DNA of 45,699 nucleotides. Source: Symbiodinium natans (taxonomy: Eukaryota > Sar > Dinophyceae > Suessiales > Symbiodiniaceae). Below are positions 11,041-21,624 of this stretch, piece after piece. The DNA lies in assembly GCA_905221605.1 (NCBI GenBank), contig CAJNDS010000583.1, positions 64,001 through 109,699 on the forward strand, read 5' to 3'. The position numbers and the translations under genes were made by a program. Each line of letters begins with the position of its first letter. The first letter of the stretch is position 1. Under the pieces are notes generated by a model. It was not told the origin of the DNA. It saw only the letters and a program-made list of their open reading frames with translations, and ran no database searches.

Positions 11041-11370
11041 CTGCGCCAGGCGTTTCCGAAGGATGCCCGCCTGCGCTTGCAGGAGCTGCTGCGCATCTGC
11101 CCCAGCACTGGTCGTGCTTCAAACGGTTTTCACTGGCCTTGTCCAGGCCCCACCTTTGAGTCGGACGTAGCAAGCACTCGCGTTTGCTGCGTTTGCGGCA
11201 AGGCCCGTTCCAGTTCTCCTTGTGAGCCTTAACCGCACACCTTGCTGCAGGAAGACAAGAAGGCTTTCGGCCTCACAAAAAAGCGGCTTCTGAAGGCCGC
11301 ACGTCGGCTGGGGCTGAAGAGACAGTCCGAGTCTCAGACGTTGTCTCTGCTACGGCCACACACGTCCTAG
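11041..11370 (+). CDS. Three-exon 3' end of a small basic protein gene, unknown function
   Basis: Three stretches join in phase. Exon 11041-11110 (after TTGGCGAG) encodes a helix-like LRQAFPKDARLRLQELL and ends phase 1 before GTCGTG. Exon 11147-11181 (after TTGTCCAG) encodes PTFESDVASTR and ends phase 0 before GTTTGC. Exon 11251-11370 (after CTTGCTGCAG) encodes a lysine/arginine-rich tail (KKAFGLTKKRLLKAARRLGL...) and stops at TAG. The implied introns are 36 and 69 bases. The match of phases at both joints is the main evidence; the first intron would be unusually short. The 5' end is not located and may lie across the G-rich array. No family is recognised. Confidence 0.38.
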
Positions 11371-12069
11371 CCTTCGAGGTCCGGAGAGGCCCTGGTGAAA
11401 CGGGACGTCGTGTGCAATTCGCACCGCACGAAGCTGTCCCGGTACGTGGGGCTGTCTTGTTTGCGTACCCTGTTTCCGCAACTGAGACCTGGACGTCAGA
11501 GCCAGGCCACGGACCACAAGGTGTCCTCTCCTCGTCCTCGCACGCCTAGGCGCCGAACGGAACGCGGCGGGGTTGGGTGTGTTGTCTTCTGCACTCTTGG
11601 CAGGTCTGCGCTTCCTCGCTTTCTTGCACTTCTGCCGCTCGCGGCGCAAAATGAGAGGCGTCCGTGCCACTGGCCAGTAAAGATCGAAAATCAGAATTCT
11701 TTAGGAAAAGAGAGAGGGGATGTCCTGTAAAATATTTCTTCCCCCTGAAACCTTGTTGTTTTTTGCTGTCAGTATTCCAGACCAGCGAGGTGAGACTCGA
11801 AAGAGTCGTTTGTCTTGCACATGAGAGAGACGGGATCTATTCTACACACCACCTTTCCCGACTCTTGTTTTGTTTTTTGGATTGCATTTTTCGAAACCTG
11901 AGACGCCTTTCAAGAAGAGAACCTTCGAGCCCGTAAACTCTAAAAAGCAACTCTCATTCCCGAAATCGTCTTCGCTAAGACTTAAAGAGTGGGGTCCTGC
12001 CTCCTACACATGTTACGCTGAATGTGAGCCTGCACATGCATGCAAACGCCCGAGCAGAGTTGCGTTGTT
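11371..12069. other. No gene recognised
   Basis: This stretch follows the TAG at 11370 and may hold that gene's 3' untranslated region. ORFs here lack motifs and splice support, and I see no clear repeats. Confidence 0.35.
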
Positions 12070-12453
12070 GGTCGAGAGGTTATTCGCTTGGAGCAGCACG
12101 CAGATACCCAGTCCTGCTCTTCTTTTGCAGGGTCTGCTCACGAATGCCGGCAGGCGTCACAAACACCGCAAACAGCAACAACCTGGCTAGTGCCGCGTGT
12201 TGAGCCTGAGTTTGAAGCATCCTTCATGTCTTCAAATTTGCACCTTGCCGCCATCATGTGGCGCAGAGATATTCTTTGCTTGGAGCAGCTCACAGACATC
12301 AAGTCCTGCTCTCCTGTGGCAAAATCTGCTCAAGAATGCAGGCAGGCGCCACAAACACAGCAAAAACCAACAACTTGACTCGTGCCCGTGTCTAACCTGC
12401 GTTTGAGGCATCCTTCATGTCTTCAAATTTGCAACTTGCCAGCATCATGCGGC
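12070..12453 (+). repeat. Tandem duplication, ~190-bp unit
   Basis: Two adjacent diverged copies (about 12070-12261 and 12264-12453) share landmarks GCTTGGAGCAGC, AGTCCTGCTCT and GCATCCTTCATGTCTTC. Each ends shortly before CATCATG(T/C)GGCGC. A plus-strand ORF spans both copies and so shows a peptide repeat, but nothing else indicates that it is translated. Confidence 0.75.
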
Positions 12454-12464
12454 GCTCCCGCCGT

Positions 12465-12991
12465 CAGGTATGATCTTTTTGAATTTTTTAAAGGGGGCTT
12501 AAGGGGGGGGCTTGAATTTGAGGACGAACAAGGGGGGCTTGAGAAGGGGCTTCAAGCCCCCTTCGAGAATTATGAGCCGCAAAATTCTTAAATTCAATTT
12601 GAAGGAAGCATCGAAGGGGCTTCAAGGGGGACTTGAGAAGGGGGGCTTCCTCAAATTCAAATTCAAGGGGGCTTCGAAGGGGCTTCAAGGGGGGCTTGAG
12701 AAATAATTCTCGAAGGGGGCTTCAAGCCCCTTCTGAAGGGTCAAATTTGATCAGAGTCTGATGTTCAAAGTCAAAGTGTTTGATTTTATACTTTTAGGCC
12801 AAAGATCACAGTGTCTTCTGCTCTCAGAGAGATCAAACTATGAGAATCAAACTTTGACGTGTGCTGTGAAGATCCTTAAAGTTTGACAACAGGAAGCGTG
12901 TAATTCATCCGGCGCTGTTTTGAAAAGGCTAAGAATGGAAGCTCAGGTTTTTAGAACGTACTTTGCTCAAAGCAGCTGCTTTGCTCAACGC
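12465..12991 (+). repeat. Direct repeat, copy 2 (~0.53 kb)
   Basis: Second copy of 7808-8288 in the same orientation, 4.66 kb away. It is longer by about 45 bases because its GGGGGCTTC/GAA block has extra short units. The flanks differ on both sides: copy 1 is followed by CAGCCAGGCATGG, copy 2 by ATTTCCTGCTCGC. No target-site duplication could be recognised. Confidence 0.9.
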
Positions 12992-13480
12992 ATTTCCTGC
13001 TCGCATTTCTGCCCGCTCAAAAATTCAACAAGGTTGGTGGCGTAAAGATCATGCCCAGGCATGCAAGCTTGAAACAAATCCTGGACTGGCTGGATCCATA
13101 AGAAAAGCAAAAGTTAGATTGCAGAAAAAGCTTGCGCGGGTCCACCTTGATGGGGTGCTTTTTGCTTTGGGCCAAATGCAAGCCTCCGCCTTTATGCTGC
13201 CACTTGCGGCCGGTTCGGTGCGCGCGAAGAAAACACCCACTCCGCGGACCAGTTCTGAGACCCATAAGAACGGCCCAGTGTGCTGCTAAACTAAGAGGCG
13301 CCCTTCAAAAAAAAACGTGTCACCCTGCTTGCGAACATGCTGCCCTGAACTCTCTTAACAGGAACTTAAGAAGCTCCCGTGTTCCTGCGCAAGCATGCAC
13401 GCATTGACCGTGTATGCACAGGCGATGTGCTTAAGATCTAAAAAATTCTCGCGTCAAGAACAAACAGCTTCGGGAATCTC
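12992..13480 (+). other. Weak coding-like stretch on the plus strand
   Basis: A plus-strand frame within 12963-13289 is basic and helix-like (for example AGSIRKAKVRLQKKLARVHL) but has no recognisable domain or clear splice sites. The rest of the interval holds nothing I can name. Confidence 0.2.
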
Positions 13481-13549
13481 CACTTACCTGCATGCCACAC
13501 ACGGTGCATGGTGAAAAAAGAAGATTGAAAAATATATTTGGGCACTATG

Positions 13550-13605
13550 AACTATTTCGGGCACTATTTCGGGCACTGTTCGGGCACCATTCGGGCTCTA
13601 TGCCA
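13550..13605 (+). repeat. Short CTATTTCGGGCA-type tandem repeat
   Basis: Four to five imperfect copies of a unit like (T)ATTTCGGGCACT precede the ubiquitin-protease-like remnant. Confidence 0.6.
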
Positions 13606-13676
13606 GGCGGAGGGTTGGGTGGCATTGGCATTATCTGGCAACTCTGGCAGTCCCACCCTGCAAGCTTGCGCAAGTA

Positions 13677-14200
13677 ATGCGACCAGTGTTGAGATACTGG
13701 AAACACATCCGCTCGCAACATGATGCCGCTGAGTTCTATGCCTTTCTGGCAGCACAGCTGCTGGCCACACTGCGAAGGGGATTGGCAGGCATGTCGGCAC
13801 GCGCTGCCACATTAGAAGTCACTGATCTTTGGAAGTGCTGTGCAGCCCGTCAGTTTCTACCCATCACTGACAGAGACCTTGCACTCTTGTCGCAAAGTCA
13901 CCGACATGCTTTGCGTAAGGCCCCTGAAATACTAGCGCCGCGCATTTCCAATTCGCGCGGCTCGCTGTCAGGTGTGATCTGCTCAACAAAGAGTGCATCC
14001 AGATGCTACACTCGACCTGCAGCACTGGGCTGGTATCATGCGCGTGTTGCATGTTGGCGACACGATCAGGGCGGAACACTGATCCAAGCAATGCGCTGTG
14101 TGACGAGCGGTTGTCTTGACAATCGTGCCTTTCAAACTGACAGCTGCAGCATTGTTACAGCATCACTCCCCAACCTTGGTAGGACGCAGGAGAAGTGCCT
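13677..14200 (+). pseudogene. Ubiquitin-specific-protease-like remnant
   Basis: The frame starting at 13677 reads RPVLRYWKHIRSQHDAAEFY followed by FLAAQLLATL. The QHDAAEF motif matches the conserved 'QQDAxEF' box of ubiquitin carboxyl-terminal hydrolases (USP family), which follows the catalytic Cys box by roughly 80-100 residues. No Cys box is seen upstream, where the sequence is repetitive and closed. Downstream, protein-like sequence continues (FLPITDRDLALL) but quickly degenerates, with stops in every frame by about 14110. I therefore read it as a truncated remnant. A chance match cannot be excluded. Confidence 0.35.
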
Positions 14201-14349
14201 TCTCCACAGAATGCTTGTGAGCACGTTTACACAAGGTTGCCCTTCTTGTGTGTATTACGTGCCAGCGAGACTGCTCCAGGCCCCGAGGGGTATGCTGTGC
14301 AGGATGCATCGCAAGAGCGGCGAACTCGAGTCACGAGCTCATCGGTTTT

Positions 14350-14745
14350 TGGGGGGGTGTTTGAACCCAGGGTTTGTTGGAACTTAGAGTTCCGAACCCT
14401 GGGTTCAAACCCCCCGAACTTAGAGTTCAAACCGGGGTTTGGAAGTTCACCAAACCCTGGGTTCGAACTCTTAGTTGAACTTAGGGTTTAACTCCAGCTT
14501 GAACTCTTCGAACTTGGGGTTTCACCTACGAACTTTTGGATCCAGAGTTTGAACCTAGGGTTTAAACTCTTGAACCTGGGGTTTGACCGAGGTTTGAACT
14601 CTGTGTTTCAACACCAGGTTCGCAAACATAGAGTTCGAACCCAGGGTTTAAACTCTTAAACTTGGAGTTCAACTTGGTTCAAACTCTATGTTTCTGAACT
14701 CCAGGTTTCGAACATAGAGTTTCGAACTCTGGGTTCTAAATCAAA
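14350..14745 (+). repeat. Array of GTTCGAACCC/GGGTTTGAAC dyads, cluster 1
   Basis: About 400 bases consist of variants of GAACTTAGAGTTCGAACC and CTGGGTTTGAAC. Each unit is close to self-complementary around TTCGAA, so single strands could fold into many small hairpins. The GGTTCGAA core resembles a tRNA B box, but there is no tRNA fold. Confidence 0.85.
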
Positions 14746-15760
14746 CGGGGGGGTTGGAGGGGGCGCAGCCCCCCCCATTTACTTCTTGTAAAGTGGAAGG
14801 AAGGGAAGAGATAAGGGATTTTGTTTTAAATGATATAAAGACGAGGCAGTTGGAGGAAGGGAGAAGAGAGAATGTGGAGTGGAAGGAAGGGAGAAGAGAG
14901 CAGGGAATGTAGTCTAAATTCCAGCCCCCTCGAATCTTTTTTTTTTTTGGTATTTCATCTTTCGAAAAATCAGAGGAGAAGAGAGAAGGGAATTTTTTTT
15001 AAAATTCCACCCCCTTCGAATCTTCTTTTGTTTTTTTTGTGTTTCTTTATTCGAAAAATCAGAGGAGTAGTGACGAGACGGTTTTTGTTTAGAGAAGTAG
15101 ACTTTATTTTAAATCACAGACGAGGGAGTGGGAGGAAGGGAGAAGCGAGAATGCGGAGTGGGAGAAAGGAAGAGAGCAGGGAATGTATTCTAAATTCCAA
15201 CCCCTCTCGACTTTTTTTGTTTTTTGTATTTCATTATTCGAGAAATCAGAGGAGGAGAGAGAAGGGAATTTATTCTAAATTCCACCCCCCTCGAATCTTC
15301 TTTTGTTTTTCGTATTTCATTCTTCGAAAACTCAGAGGAGAAGGGAGAAGGGAATTTATTCTAAATTCTACCCCCGTCGAATCTTCTTTTGTTTTTGTAT
15401 TTCATTATTCGAAGATCAGAGGAGTAGAGACGAGAGTGTTGTTCGAAAATCAGACGAGTAGAGACGAGACTGTTTTTGTTTTTAGAAGTAAAGAGCGGGG
15501 GGCTGGGGGGCGCGCAGCCCAGAGGAGTAGAGACGAGAGTGTTTTTTTCATTGTTCGAAAATCAGACGAGTAGAGACGAGACTGTTTTTGTTTTTAGAAG
15601 TAAATTGCGGGGGGGTTGGGGGGGGGCGCAGCCCCCCCCATTTACTTCTTGTAAAGTGGGAGGAAGGGGAGAGAAAGGATTTTATTTTAAATTATATAGA
15701 GACGAGGCAGTTGGAGGAAGGGAGAAGAGAGAATGTGGAGTGGGAGGAAGGGAGACCTTG
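14745..15760 (+). repeat. Purine/pyrimidine repeat block bounded by ~150-bp direct repeats
   Basis: Sequence at about 14748-14890 (GGGGGGTTGGAGGGGGCGCAG, CCCCCCC, ATTTACTTCTTGTAAAGTGG and a GGAAGGGAGAAGAG tail) recurs at about 15607-15755. Between them lie five to six ~95-bp units with TCGAATCTTCTTTTGTTTTT, TTCATTATTCGAAAAATCAG and AGGAGAAGAGAGAAGGGAAT. The G-run/GCGCAG/C-run core is a strong stem-loop; a partial third copy is at 15496-15520. Confidence 0.85.
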
Positions 15761-15879
15761 CCGGTAAGGTGGCGTCATCATGACCAAGGGCCCAAGTCCG
15801 CGTGTCTAGGCAGCAGTAGCTCTGGCATATCCCGCCTCATTCTGGAAGAGGAATCCAGAGGCCTTGCAAGTTACTCTGT

Positions 15880-16440
15880 GTTCGGACCCTGGGTTCGGAA
15901 CTCTCCCCACCCCCCCCCCCCTTCCCGGACCCCCCCTCCTCTCTGGGGACCCTCCAATGTTCGAACCCTGATTTCGGGAACTCCAGGTTCGAACCCTGAG
16001 TTCGGGAAGTCTATGTTTGAATTGTGGGTTCAGGAACTCGCCCCCCCCCCTTCCCGGACCCCCCCTTCCTCTCTGGGGACCACCCCCCTCACATGTTCGA
16101 ACCCTGGGTTCGGGAACTCTATGTTCGAACCCTGGGTTCGAGAACTCTACGTTCGAACCCTGGGCCCCCTTCCCGGACCCCCCCCTCCTCTCTGGGGACC
16201 ACCCCCCTCAAATGTTCGAACCCTGGGTTCGGGAACTCTATGTTCGAACCCTGCGTTCGGGAACTCTATGTTCGAACCCTTGGGAACCCTGGATTCGGGA
16301 ACTCTATGTTCGAACCCTGGGTTGAACCTAGGGTTCCAAGAGTTCGAACCCTGGGTTCAACCTAAGCTCGAGAGTTATATGTTCCCGCCCCCCCCCCCCC
16401 CCCCCCCCCCCCCCCAGGAGTTCGAACCCAGGGTTCGAAC
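15880..16440 (+). repeat. Array of GTTCGAACCCTGGGTTCGGG dyads, cluster 2, with C-runs
   Basis: Units of GTTCGAACCCTGGGTTCGGG plus AACTCTAT alternate with blocks of CCCCCCTTCCCGGACCCCCC and CTCCTCTCTGGGGACCACC. An uninterrupted run of about 28 C residues lies at 16388-16415. The dyad is the same motif family as in 14350-14745, though the linker sequences differ. Confidence 0.88.
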
Positions 16441-16646
16441 ACCCTGCAAAAACCTATGCTCAGTCAGGAGTGGGGTGGGACCTGATGGGTATACATAACA
16501 TGGGGCTGTCAGGGGGCCTCGTGGGTCTGGCGCACTACAACTCTAGTCCAGGGCTTGCACTGCGTGCGTCAATTTTGCATTTCAGTGCGCCATTGCGACG
16601 AGCTCCCTGCAGGACCTAAGGCGGCACGGAGTTTGTTAAACATCAG

Positions 16647-17236
16647 GGGCTGCAGTCATGCTGCCGCCTCATCTGTATAGCACAGGATACCTTTGCGCGG
16701 AAAACCAACCAGCATGCATCAACGTGCCGTTTTCCTGGTACACTGCAAGCCAACTTGCTTCATGCTTGTCTTGCCGAAGACGTTCGGCTGAAACTAGGGA
16801 TTTTGAAATTATTTGGGCACATTGCTGCAAACCGATTTCACACCGCAGTTCTTTGGCTTACAAGTTTCCGGGAGCCAGCGCGGCACTTGTTGACGCTCCT
16901 CATAAGGATCCATGCGCATGCTGAAACGTTTTCCGTGAGTGCCGCAAATCCCGAAATGTTTTGAAAGCTGCATGTTCAAATACCTTGAGGTTGAAAAGTT
17001 GAAACTGTGTGCTCGAGGACGGACTTGGGCATCCGTGCAAAGAACCCCGTGACCGAATGGCTCGAGGCCGCCATCCATACCACCTGCTTGTAGCATGTCA
17101 GCTCTGTCCAAACAGGCATGAGATGTTTCCGTCAAGCTGCCTTCCGATGTTGCTTGTAGTGCAGGTGGATAACACTCATCGCAACTACTTGGTTTCGATT
17201 CGCGATGCGCTGCGGTCGGCCTCCTTTGGCGCTTGA
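16647..17236 (+). CDS. Two-exon 3' end of a helical protein gene, unknown function
   Basis: Exon 16647-16934 is 96 codons, open in one frame, and strongly protein-like (for example LQANLLHACLAEDVRLKLGI, then HLLTLLIRIHAHAETFS). It ends at a canonical donor, TTCC|GTGAGT. A second exon, 17165-17236, follows the acceptor TTGTAGTGCAG, continues in the same phase (VDNTHRNYLVSIRDALRSAS, then FGA) and ends in TGA. The implied intron is 230 bases. The first exon could begin up to about 25 bases earlier, where the frame is still open back to a TAA near 16620. Leucine-rich helical sequence with no motif I recognise. Earlier exons would have to lie beyond the repeat block to the left. Confidence 0.45.
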
Positions 17237-17710
17237 GCCTTTCTGACCCATGCCCACCAGGAGCAGGAGCCCGAGGTTTGAAAGACTTGGTAGGTTTTTT
17301 GGTTATAGGCATAGGGCATAGGGGTATTTTGGACACATGTTCCAAGCGACTTTGGGCACATTCTAGATTCTAGAGACTGCGGTTGAGCTGTTGCCTCTTT
17401 GTGAGCTGCCCGGCTACCGAGGCCTGCGAGCTGAACTCTGAGCGTACACTGTGCCTCCCCGTTCCCGAGCAGTATCTACCAGGCCTGTGCCTCTGCCTAG
17501 GCAGAGTGCGGATCCAAGACTCTCGGCAGGATCACCGACAGCGCCTCAACCAAGCGGATCTCAGTGACGGTTTGAGCGGTGTAAATACCGAAAAATCAAT
17601 CGTGTCGTAGAGAGCTAGGGAAGGCCTCAGGGACAGTGCTGTGTGAAACCTGCGGATGGGAGCCGGTCCATGTTCATATACCTCAAGTACCTCTGATCCT
17701 CTGGTTGCAG

Positions 17711-19882
17711 GGGTCCCTGACTGCTGCTATGCCACAATTCCGAATGGTGACGGAGCCTACAGCCTTCAGCTCAGCTTCGGTTGGTTGCAAAGCCTTTCGC
17801 AGTTCTGCGGTTCGCGCTTTCGGGGGCAGTTCCAGCAAGCAGGCAGATCAAGGTCGTTAAATCGTGTACCTCTAGCATGCCATAATGCCTCCAGTCTAGA
17901 CGACTGCTTCGCCTAGACCCAACTAGAGAAGCTGGCGCATGGGCAAGCTCAGCCGAGGCTTGAACTACACCGGCAACAAGACGGGGATCTGTTCCTTGAT
18001 GGTGTACGCAATCTTTGCCAATGGTGACATACCCGGCTGAGCGTTGGTTGATCAGAGGTTGATCAGATGAACTCTTAGTTGTGGGCACGTCTCTTCAACA
18101 CTCGGAGCCGGCGATCATGAATTCCTCTCCACAGGCGATTTCAAGGGAGCTGCTGTTCTGTTGCTGGCATTGCAGAGCATGTGCCGACTGCTGTGAACAT
18201 GTCTCTGCCAAGGCCTCCGGGGTCAGTGTGGCCAGCATGTTCGTACCGACTGTTATCTTGTGACGCTTGCAAGCGAAACTGTGGCAGGTACTTGGATGAT
18301 GCATGGCTTTACGGATTGTTACGGACTCGGAGTGCTTGTTCACAATGGGCTAAGTGCTTCTTCTCTTGGCCTTCGGGAGGCTGCCTCGTTTCAATCGCTT
18401 GCTATTGAACACGAAAACTGCGAGCTTTGAGGCCCGTCCTCTCCAAAGTCGATGAGACTATCAGCTTTGAGCGACTTGGCGGCATGAAGGTTCCTGCTGC
18501 ATCATAGCAGTTTCCGACAGTAGCAGTTCACTGGTAACACTGGTGCTCAATAGTGATTTCGTTTCTGGATTGCTCATGACTGAGGTGGGGCCGCAACGAG
18601 GTCATTCACTCGGCGACGATTTGTTTGGGGTGTTTGGTCGCCGTCCTGCGGTGAATTGCAGGGCACTGCTCTAGCTGGAGACCACATCACTGCCAGGCCA
18701 GCATCGTCGCTGCATGCTTCGTATGTCGTAGGGTTTCCAGATCCTTACAGTGCTGTCGACAAGCTTGAGAATTTTCTCTTTGCCAAACCAAGACATTCAT
18801 TCCACTTGCGAGATGTCATGAGCGCCAGTGCTGGGCAGGTGGGTGGGCTTCCTTCTGAGCCCTACAACAGACGAATACACCATCTACGTCGGTGTTCGGG
18901 CTCAAACGTCGGCACAGGAGGGAGCAAGAGCGTGGAAGCATGTGAGTCTTAGGCAGATGATAGTGTTCGCGTTTGGTTTCAAGGCCATGGGTCATGTTAT
19001 TCAACTGAAGCCAACTCTTGTCTTGGATTTCAGCCCTCTGCAGTGTTTTCATTCAGTCCACAGCCAGGCCATTTGGTCGTGGACTACTGGGACTCCTCCA
19101 TTCCGTGTTGCAAGCATCTCAGAGCTCGCAGAGCTCGCAGCAGAGATTGCTCAGCCAAAAGCTTTGCTCGGACCCACGAGGTCCTGAGCTTTGGATTCGA
19201 CAGCTGCTGGAGAAAGACAGGTTTTACTCCATCAAGGTCGCGTCAGCTCCGAAGATCTATGAAGATGCCTTAGTGACTGTAGTGTGTTTTTGTTTCGCGT
19301 TCCTTTGTTTACATGACAGGTTGACTGGAAGGAGATGCAAGGCAACACACAGCTGCGACTGATGTGGGGTCTGATACCAAGTCGTTCCATGCATGTGACC
19401 TTCGTTCCCTTGGATTGGGGCGGCCGAAGTCTAACGAAGCTGAATTGCTCTTTACGAGTCTTTCTGTCCCAGGTGTGCACCTACGGCATAGAACGCACAA
19501 TCGAGGAATTGATAAGGCTCGGTTGCGGCTTAGCTGTTTCCACCACGGTCGATCGTTTTGGCCTGCATTTCCAACTTGGCAATGCCCAAGCAGAAAGCAG
19601 GTGTTCCGAAACGATGCTGACGAGACGGAGCCGTCCATATCATGCCTCAAAGGCTCCTGTGTGCGAACCTCTGCATTTAACCGAGGGCGAGGGTACAGTT
19701 TTTCGTGATGTTGCTGCAGAGCACAAAGTCAACAGTTGTTCCACAAGTGTATCTGACAAGACTTACATGACCGTGAAAGATGGACTGAGGTCACCTTGGT
19801 CAAGCTGGCCAGCGAGCGTCCCAGCCCGGGTGGTGATCGTAGTGTTGGTGGTGGGGTCAACCCGCTGCAAGTGACCACAAGT

Positions 19883-19922
<40 letters not shown>

Positions 19923-21593
19923 CTCGTCGGACAGCGGCTTGAAAGTGGATGCCTGCTACATGTTCACTATGCATTCCGTCCGGAAGGTAACGCGAGAGCC
20001 CAGAGCGAGCAAGAGCATGTGGGTAACAGCTGGTAGTTAGGGTCATAATCGGAAGTCTTTCCGTCCTACCAGGAAAACTCTGCTTCAAGAGCCTTTGGTG
20101 TAGGGATGGCCTGGAGTTCAAGAGCAGAAGCTCGGGACTTCTTTCGATCACTGGCTTCCAGTGTTCCAGAATGCTGTCGATCCTGACTGCCAGGGATGGT
20201 GTGACGGGCCAGGTCTTCAAATTTCATGGCCCTCGTGCGCGCCACAGTTGCTTCTGAAGACACACTACACGCGCTGCCTCAAATATGTCTCTTTACAGGA
20301 AGCCATCCCATCACTTTCGTGACCGCTGGTCCACCTGATTGGCAGTTGGTCAAGAGCTCAATCCACGTATGAATTCACTCAAACGGCAAACGGCGTTTCC
20401 AATCTGTAGACTTGCTGTTTATTCTGCTTCGGTGTCTGCTTCAATCCCTCAGACGACGTCTCTTGGCTCCATCGTGATGCGCTTGTCCTGGGAGGCAGCA
20501 TGTCGATCTCGACCCTTTAAAGAGCATGTGTGTGTGTGTGTGTGTCTGTCTGTCTGTCTGTGTGCGTCTGTGTCTGTCTGTGTGTGTATAATATGTGTGC
20601 GTGCGTGCATGCGTGTGCATGGCCTTCGTCAGGAGCCTAACACGGGTGGCAGAACTATCCGGCTACCAAGTTGAGATGGCGAGCCCTGAGCACATCCGTG
20701 ACGTGCAGAAAAAGCTGGCATGTACAGTCTGACAGGAGACAGACTCCCAACCCGCGTGGCAAATCATCTACGACGGCCAGCAAGATCCAAGCGTTAAGCA
20801 GTTCAGATCTCAGAGATACTTGCAGAGATACTTGCAGCATTGAATAGTTCCTGACTAACGTCTGGGTATCGTTTGTTCTCCAATTCAGTTCGTTCATTGC
20901 TTGCATCTTGCTACGTAGCGCTGGAGGGTGGGGGAGACTGTAAGCGTTGTCGCTCTCGCCGAGTTTGGTGCGTGCGGTGGACGCTATAGCTGAACTGGCA
21001 AGGGAAGTAGGGGGGGCGGGCAGGGGGCGGGAAGGATAAGGCAGGGGTCAAGGAGAGCTCCGGGAGGAGGCGGCGCAAGAGATGGGGGTCGTGGAGAGAA
21101 CAATCAGATAGCGGCGCGGAAAGAGGAGGTGCTGGGGGTAAGGGGGAGGGGTGGTAGAAGGAAGCAGGGGGCGGGGCGGCCGGGGGGGGCGGGGCGGGTG
21201 GGGGTTTGGGCATGCATTGGAGCCCATAACTCTACCTCACTTCCGTGTCCGTATGCGTGTCCGCATACGTCACTTCCGCAGTCAAGACGAAAAAAACCCG
21301 GAGCGAGCGGCAGAGGGGTTCGGGGAGGCGGGTAAGGAGGTAGGGAAAGGCGTGGGCGTGCAGTGGACGCTACAGCTGAACTACCGAGAGGCAAGGGAGG
21401 TAGGGGGGGCGGGTAGGGGGCGGGAAGGATAAGGGAGGAAGAGGGACGGCGGTATGTCACTTCCGCGAGGAGTGCTGGCGGAGTCATATGGGGAAGGGTT
21501 AGGGGAAGGGGCGCGGAAAGAGGAGGTGCTGGGGGTAAGGGGTAGGGGAAGACTGTGGGTCTTCACTGACGCCGCCCCGCTGCCCCTGGGGTC

Positions 21594-21624
<31 letters not shown>

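Noticed and set aside
7808-12991. Complete LTR retrotransposon
   Set aside because: The direct repeats lack recognisable target-site duplications, and the interior contains no reverse transcriptase, protease or integrase.
14350-16440. tRNA-like B-box motif GGTTCGAACCC
   Set aside because: It is repeated dozens of times as part of a dyad array with no A box, acceptor stem or cloverleaf.
18839-18870. Introns of 21-23 bases at 18839 and 19184
   Set aside because: The GT..AG gaps do not restore the phase of the coding-like sequence on either side; frame change by indel is the simpler reading.
20911-21487. Proline-rich minus-strand ORFs
   Set aside because: They are translations of a G-rich tandem duplication with no motif.
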